Source of the DNA: Methanoregula sp. | GTDB lineage: Archaea; Halobacteriota; Methanomicrobia; Methanomicrobiales; Methanospirillaceae | Assembly (NCBI GenBank): GCA_030653335.1 | Contig: JAURZP010000468.1 | Coordinates: 1 to 8,408, forward strand | Direction of reading: 5' to 3' | DNA length: 8,408 bases | Part shown: positions 4,277-8,408 of the stretch, one piece after another | Numbering within the stretch: the first letter of the stretch is position 1 | Layout: every line of letters begins with the position of its first letter | The notes under the pieces: model-generated | Told to the model about the DNA's origin: nothing | What the model saw: the letters and a program-made list of their open reading frames with translations, nothing else | Databases searched by the model: none | Program-made: the position numbers and the translations under genes

Positions 4277-7104
4277 ACACTATCACCCACATGCATTTTT
4301 TTATTGTTCTGTCGATCCTTCCATCGGACGATTCCTTTCCGGCATTCTTCTGCTATCAGCAGCACCGGCGCCCATGCCAGCAGGAACAGCCAGAATTCGG
4401 GCGGGAATGCCGCTGTGCCAAAGACCTGCTGGAAGAACGGGACGTACACGATCAGGCAGATTACGATAAGTTCTGTTGCAATACCCACCCATATAAACCG
4501 GTTTGAAAAGAGACCAATCTCAAAGATCGAACTCCGTTCTGTCCTCTGGGCAAGGACGTTTCCGATCTGCGTTGTCACCACCGCTGCGAGTGCCATTGCC
4601 GTAGCAGAGAGGTAGAGAGTACCGCTGGAAGGGAGATCGAAAAACTGGCCCCAGTACCCGCTGGTCCAGTAGGTAAAGAAAAAGGCCGACATCGCCGCAA
4701 GGCTCTGGATCGGGCCGAGCCATAAATACGCCCGTTTTAGAAGTGTTGGGGTAATCACATGCTCTTTTAAGTCACGGGGTGGTTTGTCCATCACTCCCGG
4801 CTCAGGGCGTTCGGCACCAAGAGCAAGCGCCGGCACAAGATCAGTACCAAGATCAATGGAGAGTATCTGCATCACATTGAGCGCAAGAGGGATTCGTCCT
4901 CCTGAGAAGGCAAAGAGGATGAAGGGTACTGCTTCTGGAGTATTGCTGGTGAAAATGTACGTTGTAAATTTTTTTATGTTTGCATAGACTGCACGGCCTT
5001 CTTCAACAGCATTGACAATGGAGGCAAAGTTGTCGTCGGTCAGCACCATATCGGCTGCTTCCTTTGCCACATCGGTGCCGGCGATACCCATTGCAACGCC
5101 GATATCTGCTTTTTTTAGAGCAGGGGCATCATTCACCCCGTCACCAGTGACGGCAACCACATGTCCCATTCCCTGCAGGGTACTGACCACCCGGAGTTTG
5201 TGCTCAGGAGCAACACGGGCAAAGATGACTTCTCCTTTGAATGCCTCCTGTAATTCTCCCTCCGCCATCACGTCAAGATCGGCACCGGTGATGATACGGG
5301 GATGGTCAACAGTGACGATCCCGATTCGCCGTGCAATACTCTCGGCAGTCAGCCCGTAATCCCCGGTGATCATGATCACCCTGATACTGGCACGATGGCA
5401 TTTTCCGATTGCCTCTGCCACTTCAGTGCGGGGAGGATCCATCATGGCAACAAGCCCGAGAAATACCATATCGCGTTCAACAGTGTCGGAGATGTATGGG
5501 GTCACACTGTCGGGAAGATTTCGCATGGCAACCGCGAGCACCCGCAGTCCGGTACGGGCATACTCATCATTGATACCCATAATTTCAGACCGGAGATTGT
5601 CATCCATTGCACCCTCCTTTTCATCAGCCTGAAACGATGTGCAGAGCGCAAGCACCTCTTTGGGAGCTCCTTTGAGATACACGATCCGACCCATGCCGGA
5701 CTGGTGAATGGTGCTCATTAGTTTTCGCCGGGAATCAAAAGCGAGTTCACGCACCCGCGGGGTTTTTGACAGTTCTGCCTCCGGATCTGTCCCTGCCTTG
5801 AGAGCCGCCACTTTTAAAGCGGCTTCGGTCGGGTCGCCGATAATCTTCCATTGATCTGATTTGCCGTCAGGGGGCAGCAGTCGTGCGTTATTGCAGAGAC
5901 CGGCTGCAATGAGCAGAGATTTTAAGTCGCCGGCAACAGCGGGGGGGACCGGCTGGTCATATTCCTTAATCGTTCCTTCCGGGACATAGCCGACGCCCGT
6001 TACCGTGAGACTCCGGTGTGCGACCCAGAGATTCCGAACCGTCATCTCGTTCTGGGTGAGCGTTCCGGTCTTGTCCGTGCAGATCACTGAAGTACATCCC
6101 AGCGTTTCAACAGCCGAAAGCCGCTTTATCAGGGCATGCCTCTGTGCCATTCGCTGCGATCCCTGTGCAAGGGCAAGGGTTACGGTTGGCAGCAGTCCTT
6201 CAGGGACGAAGGCAACGATCATGCCCAGACCAAAGATAAAACTCTCGGCAAGGGTAACACCGGTCAAGGTGACCATCAGCACGAAGAACAGCAGCCCGAT
6301 ACCGATTGCAATAAACGTAACCACCCGGGTTACATGGTTGAGCTCTTTCTGCAACGGGCTCAGCTCTTCTTCCAGGGTCTGGGTCATCTGGGCAATCTTG
6401 CCAAACTCGCTCTCCATGCCGGTGGCAAAGACCACGGCTTTACCGGTGCCGGAGACCACGTTGGTGCCGGCAAAAACCAGGTTGGAGAGTTCGAACCGGG
6501 GAAGTCCGGGCTGTAAGATGATCTCGCTGGTCTTGTGAACCATGCGGGATTCACCAGTGAGGGTTGACTGGTCGAGTTTCAGTTCAGCATCCTGCACAAG
6601 ACGGGCATCGGCGGATATGTGGTCCCCTTCAGAGAGCAGCATCACATCGCCCGGTACAAGTCCTTCAGCCAGGATCACCTGCTCTTTTCCCTCCCGCACT
6701 ACCCGGACATGATGCGGCAACAACTTAAGCAGCGCCTCGGTTGCCTTCTCGGCGCGGTACTCCTGCCAGAATGAGAAAAGGCCGTTGATTACGTTGACTA
6801 TCCAGACTGCAACTCCCAGCTGGGGCATCTGGGCGATGAAGGCGATAATGCCCCCGGCCCAGAGCAGCAGGGCCATAAGGTGGGTGAAATTTGCAAAAAA
6901 TTTTACATACAGGGGCGTTCCCTGGATCTTCTGCAATGCATTGGGTCCGAAACGTTTCTGGTTTTCACCGGCTTTTTCAGCAGTAAGACCATCGGGGCGT
7001 GTGGCAAGAACTCTAAAGACATCGGCAACAGGCAGAGTATGGATAGTGCGTATGAGGCTGGTAATATCGGGGATATCTGCGTCTCCGGTCATATCCTCTT
7101 CCAT
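4273..7104 (-). CDS. P-type cation ATPase, type IIC (Na,K-ATPase-like)
   Basis: The product is a 943-residue membrane pump with all P-type landmarks: TGES at 183-186 (actuator), DKTGT at 344-348 with phosphorylated D344, KGAP at 478-481 (nucleotide binding), TGD at 580-582 and TGDGVNDAP at 653-661. About ten membrane helices are expected, with a cation_ATPase_N domain at the front. M4 PEGLL (E302), M5 TSNTPE (N721, E724; Y716 upstream) and M6 IDLGTD (D751, D755) match the Na+/K+ site I and II ligands of the animal Na,K-ATPase alpha subunit rather than SERCA. M9 E878 also aligns with E954, but the M8 aspartate of the third Na+ site (D926) appears as N849. No beta subunit is encoded nearby. ATG 7104 is used; ATG 7092, with GAGG just upstream, is an alternative. 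The gene leads an operon with two RCK proteins. Confidence 0.92.
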   Translation of the reverse strand: MEEDMTGDADIPDITSLIRTIHTLPVADVFRVLATRPDGLTAEKAGENQKRFGPNALQKIQGTPLYVKFFANFTHLMALLLWAGGIIAFIAQMPQLGVAVWIVNVINGLFSFWQEYRAEKATEALLKLLPHHVRVVREGKEQVILAEGLVPGDVMLLSEGDHISADARLVQDAELKLDQSTLTGESRMVHKTSEIILQPGLPRFELSNLVFAGTNVVSGTGKAVVFATGMESEFGKIAQMTQTLEEELSPLQKELNHVTRVVTFIAIGIGLLFFVLMVTLTGVTLAESFIFGLGMIVAFVPEGLLPTVTLALAQGSQRMAQRHALIKRLSAVETLGCTSVICTDKTGTLTQNEMTVRNLWVAHRSLTVTGVGYVPEGTIKEYDQPVPPAVAGDLKSLLIAAGLCNNARLLPPDGKSDQWKIIGDPTEAALKVAALKAGTDPEAELSKTPRVRELAFDSRRKLMSTIHQSGMGRIVYLKGAPKEVLALCTSFQADEKEGAMDDNLRSEIMGINDEYARTGLRVLAVAMRNLPDSVTPYISDTVERDMVFLGLVAMMDPPRTEVAEAIGKCHRASIRVIMITGDYGLTAESIARRIGIVTVDHPRIITGADLDVMAEGELQEAFKGEVIFARVAPEHKLRVVSTLQGMGHVVAVTGDGVNDAPALKKADIGVAMGIAGTDVAKEAADMVLTDDNFASIVNAVEEGRAVYANIKKFTTYIFTSNTPEAVPFILFAFSGGRIPLALNVMQILSIDLGTDLVPALALGAERPEPGVMDKPPRDLKEHVITPTLLKRAYLWLGPIQSLAAMSAFFFTYWTSGYWGQFFDLPSSGTLYLSATAMALAAVVTTQIGNVLAQRTERSSIFEIGLFSNRFIWVGIATELIVICLIVYVPFFQQVFGTAAFPPEFWLFLLAWAPVLLIAEECRKGIVRWKDRQNNKKMHVGDSV

Positions 7105-7107
7105 GTA

Positions 7108-7123
7108 GCCGGATGAATCCGGC
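7108..7123. promoter_or_regulatory. Palindrome in the ATPase leader
   Basis: GCCGGAT-GA-ATCCGGC is a perfect inverted repeat with 7-bp arms, three bases before the ATPase ATG. It could be a repressor site or, in RNA, a GC-rich hairpin hiding the start at 7104 and leaving ATG 7092 free. The symmetry is seen; the function is inferred. Confidence 0.5.
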
Positions 7124-7172
7124 AGCGGTCTTAACGTATTGCCGTTTCCTGTAGCAAGACTACACGTTCATG

Positions 7173-7182
7173 TATATATAAC
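7173..7182 (-). promoter_or_regulatory. TATA box of the ATPase-RCK operon
   Basis: The minus strand reads GTTATATATA here, the clearest archaeal TATA box in the window. Initiation would be expected near 7150, leaving a leader of about 45 nt to ATG 7104, which includes the palindrome at 7108-7123. Confidence 0.65.
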
Positions 7183-7206
7183 CTGGACCGTGCATCTACA
7201 TGGGAA

Positions 7207-7227
7207 TACCCCCTTTTTTTGGGTGTA
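7207..7227. promoter_or_regulatory. Imperfect inverted repeat upstream of the ATPase TATA box
   Basis: TACCCCC, seven T and GGGTGTA form an inverted repeat matching at 6 of 7 arm positions around a T7 centre, about 25 bp upstream of the TATA box. This is a fitting place for an activator site. It could also be the end of the moaE transcript, though no T tract follows it on the minus strand, so a terminator role is less likely. Confidence 0.3.
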
Positions 7228-7288
7228 AGTCAGACCATTGGATAGAAAAGATGGATGATTTCAGAGGGTAAATCAAACTTTGGACTGT

Positions 7289-7708
7289 TCAGTGGTGCCC
7301 CTTGCCGTGCCCATGATCGCCCGGCACCCACCGACCACCATCTTTGGTCAGTTCCTTTTTCCAGATCGGAACACCCGCCTTGATCGCTTCAATGATAAAC
7401 CGGGACCCGGCATACGCCTCTTTTCGGTGCCCGGCACTCACCACAATGATCAGGATATTTTCACCAACCGTCAACCTTCCGATCCGGTGGATGATGTCAA
7501 CATGCAGGAGCCTGAACTGGTCGGTTGCATCGTTAGCGATCTTCTCAAGTTCTTTTACTGCCACTTCCTCATAGGCTTCGAGCTCCATCTCGGTGATCTC
7601 ATCATCCCTGACAATACCATCGAAAACTACGATTGCACCGGTCCCATTCTTCTTTGCCGCAGCAATGAGAGCCCCGATATCGACATCTCCTGTCTGGATT
7701 GCGATCAT
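7289..7708 (-). CDS. moaE: Molybdopterin synthase catalytic subunit MoaE
   Basis: The product is a 139-residue MoaE. With MoaD it converts cyclic pyranopterin monophosphate (precursor Z) to molybdopterin by inserting two sulfurs; the same pterin carries tungsten in many methanogens. Family marks are GAIVVFDGIVRDD near 24-36, HRIGRL at 74-79 followed by GE, SAGHRKEAY at 91-99 and VPIWKKE at 113-119 with the conserved lysines, then RWV. The tail GDHGHGKGHH (130-139) is histidine-rich and unusual. ATG 7708 is chosen because family members begin MIxIQT here; GTG 7717, immediately after the moaD stop, is an in-frame alternative adding three residues. It is last in the moeB-moaD-moaE cluster. Confidence 0.93.
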   Translation of the reverse strand: MIAIQTGDVDIGALIAAAKKNGTGAIVVFDGIVRDDEITEMELEAYEEVAVKELEKIANDATDQFRLLHVDIIHRIGRLTVGENILIIVVSAGHRKEAYAGSRFIIEAIKAGVPIWKKELTKDGGRWVPGDHGHGKGHH

Positions 7709-7717
7709 GGATCTCAC

Positions 7718-7996
7718 TTATCCCCCCGCAACAGGCGGAAAGACCGCGATCTCATCGCCGTCCACAACCGGAGTTGTTGCCGCATCCGTAAGATCAACCC
7801 GTTTACCGTTCTTCATTAAGATCACAAACTCGTGAAAAGTGCCATTCTCATCAAAGATAGCGGCATAACCCTTGGGATTTTTCCGGGCGATGGTTGTGAT
7901 CAGATGGGTAAACATCGTTGCTGCTGCTACATTGATCACGATATCTGTTCCGAGCAGTTCGCGGAACTGTGCAAAAAACCGGATCTTCACTGTCAC
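7718..7996 (-). CDS. moaD: Molybdopterin synthase sulfur-carrier subunit MoaD
   Basis: The product is a 92-residue ubiquitin-like protein of the MoaD/ThiS family that ends in the required Gly-Gly (DEIAVFPPVAGG at 81-92). The C-terminal glycine is adenylated by the MoeB-type enzyme and then carries sulfur as a thiocarboxylate to MoaE. VKIRFFAQFREL at the start is typical of the first beta strand and helix. GTG 7996 is preferred because it overlaps the upstream TGA as GTGA; a longer reading from ATG 8041 would add 15 residues lying inside the moeB gene, and GTG 7990 is also possible. Archaeal MoaD-like SAMPs can also act as protein modifiers, so a dual role is conceivable. Confidence 0.9.
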   Translation of the reverse strand: MTVKIRFFAQFRELLGTDIVINVAAATMFTHLITTIARKNPKGYAAIFDENGTFHEFVILMKNGKRVDLTDAATTPVVDGDEIAVFPPVAGG

Positions 7997-8408
7997 TTCT
8001 TCTTCCCCGCTGTTTTTTTCTTTGTTGTCATACCACTGCATGCTTCGCAGGCGGAATTGCGTTCAACACCGAGCTCTTCTGCATGCGCCTGCATCCCATC
8101 CCAGATGAAGAGCCGGTTTGTGAGCAGTTCACCGCTGCCGATCAGGTACTTGACCACTTCATTTGCCTGGATTGTGCCGATGATGCCCGGTGTCACACCG
8201 ACAACCGGGAATACTTCTTTGGGCGGTGCCTTTGGAAAAATACATTTCAGGCACGGGGTTGTTCCGGGAATGATCGTAGTTACCTGCCCATAGAATCCCC
8301 GGATACCACCATGGAAGAGCGGGATCTCGTTTGCAATTGCTGCATCGTTGAGCAGGTACCGCGTTTGGAAATTATCCATTGCATCCACAATCCCATCAGC
8401 CTTCCCAA
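7993..8408 (-). CDS. moeB: MoeB/HesA/ThiF-family E1-like adenylyltransferase, C-terminal part (cut by window edge)
   Basis: The last 137 residues are visible; the N-terminal part with the nucleotide-binding loop lies beyond 8408. VDAMDNFQTRY (7-17) is the ThiF/MoeB signature around the catalytic aspartate, and PLFHGGIRGFYGQV follows. Two CxxC pairs, CLKC (52-55) and CEAC (120-123), form the usual structural zinc site. Family members adenylate the Gly-Gly tail of MoaD or ThiS. The position of the E. coli MoeB cysteine (TCVEAGV) reads VFPVVGV here, so that cysteine appears absent, as in some HesA-like relatives. The C-terminus ends in a lysine-rich tail (TTKKKTAGKKK). Placement ahead of moaD and moaE makes the Moco role likely, hence moeB rather than thiF. 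The in-frame GTG at 8388 is internal, not a start. Confidence 0.88.
   Translation of the reverse strand, partial: GKADGIVDAMDNFQTRYLLNDAAIANEIPLFHGGIRGFYGQVTTIIPGTTPCLKCIFPKAPPKEVFPVVGVTPGIIGTIQANEVVKYLIGSGELLTNRLFIWDGMQAHAEELGVERNSACEACSGMTTKKKTAGKKK

Noticed and set aside
4273..7104. Reading the pump as a SERCA-type Ca2+ ATPase or as KdpB
   Set aside because: M4 PEGLL, M5 TSNTPE and M6 IDLGTD follow the Na,K-ATPase pattern, and the length and ten-helix layout do not fit KdpB.
7207..7227. Inverted repeat as an intrinsic terminator of the moaE transcript
   Set aside because: Read in the moaE direction the loop is A-rich and no T tract follows, so a terminator is not supported.

Overview
This window looks like a chromosomal segment of a methanogenic archaeon, most likely from the Methanomicrobiales (an inference from gene content and style, not a database match). 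The evidence is a Na,K-ATPase-like type IIC pump, a molybdopterin/tungstopterin synthase cluster, a carboxymuconolactone decarboxylase of the short kind that lacks the CxxC pair, archaeal TATA-like boxes in front of genes, and a strong GGAGGTGA ribosome binding site. All genes but one lie on the minus strand. No tRNA, rRNA, CRISPR array or insertion sequence was seen.

Layout from left to right. (1) Positions 1-1706, minus: a tightly packed operon of a soluble ABC-type ATPase, a HypB/UreG-like P-loop GTPase and a small cysteine-rich Fe-S-type protein cut by the window edge. The first two overlap by ATGA, and the third starts 3 nt after the second. No membrane permease is present. (2) Positions 1707-2247: an AT-rich divergent promoter region with a 10-bp direct repeat and a palindrome, then an XRE-family regulator (+) with a C-terminal sensor-like domain. 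(3) Positions 2336-2639, minus: a carboxymuconolactone decarboxylase-family gene whose last quarter is out of frame by one extra base. (4) Positions 2640-2931: about 290 bp without a convincing gene. (5) Positions 2932-7104, minus: a three-gene operon of a 943-residue P-type ATPase and two single-RCK TrkA-type NAD-binding proteins. (6) Positions 7289-8408, minus: moaE, moaD and the C-terminal half of a MoeB/HesA-type E1-like enzyme, in the order moeB-moaD-moaE.

How the genes work together. The MoeB-like enzyme would activate the Gly-Gly tail of MoaD for sulfur transfer, and MoaD with MoaE forms molybdopterin synthase. Its product serves Mo/W enzymes such as formylmethanofuran dehydrogenase and formate dehydrogenase. 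The P-type ATPase keeps the main Na+/K+ ligand residues of the eukaryotic Na,K-ATPase and is co-transcribed with two K+-regulation-type RCK proteins but no Trk channel subunit, pointing to a monovalent-cation homeostasis unit. The ABC ATPase, metal-chaperone-like GTPase and Fe-S protein, with their divergent regulator, look like an uncharacterised metallocentre assembly or activation module. That trio is the best candidate here for something not yet described.
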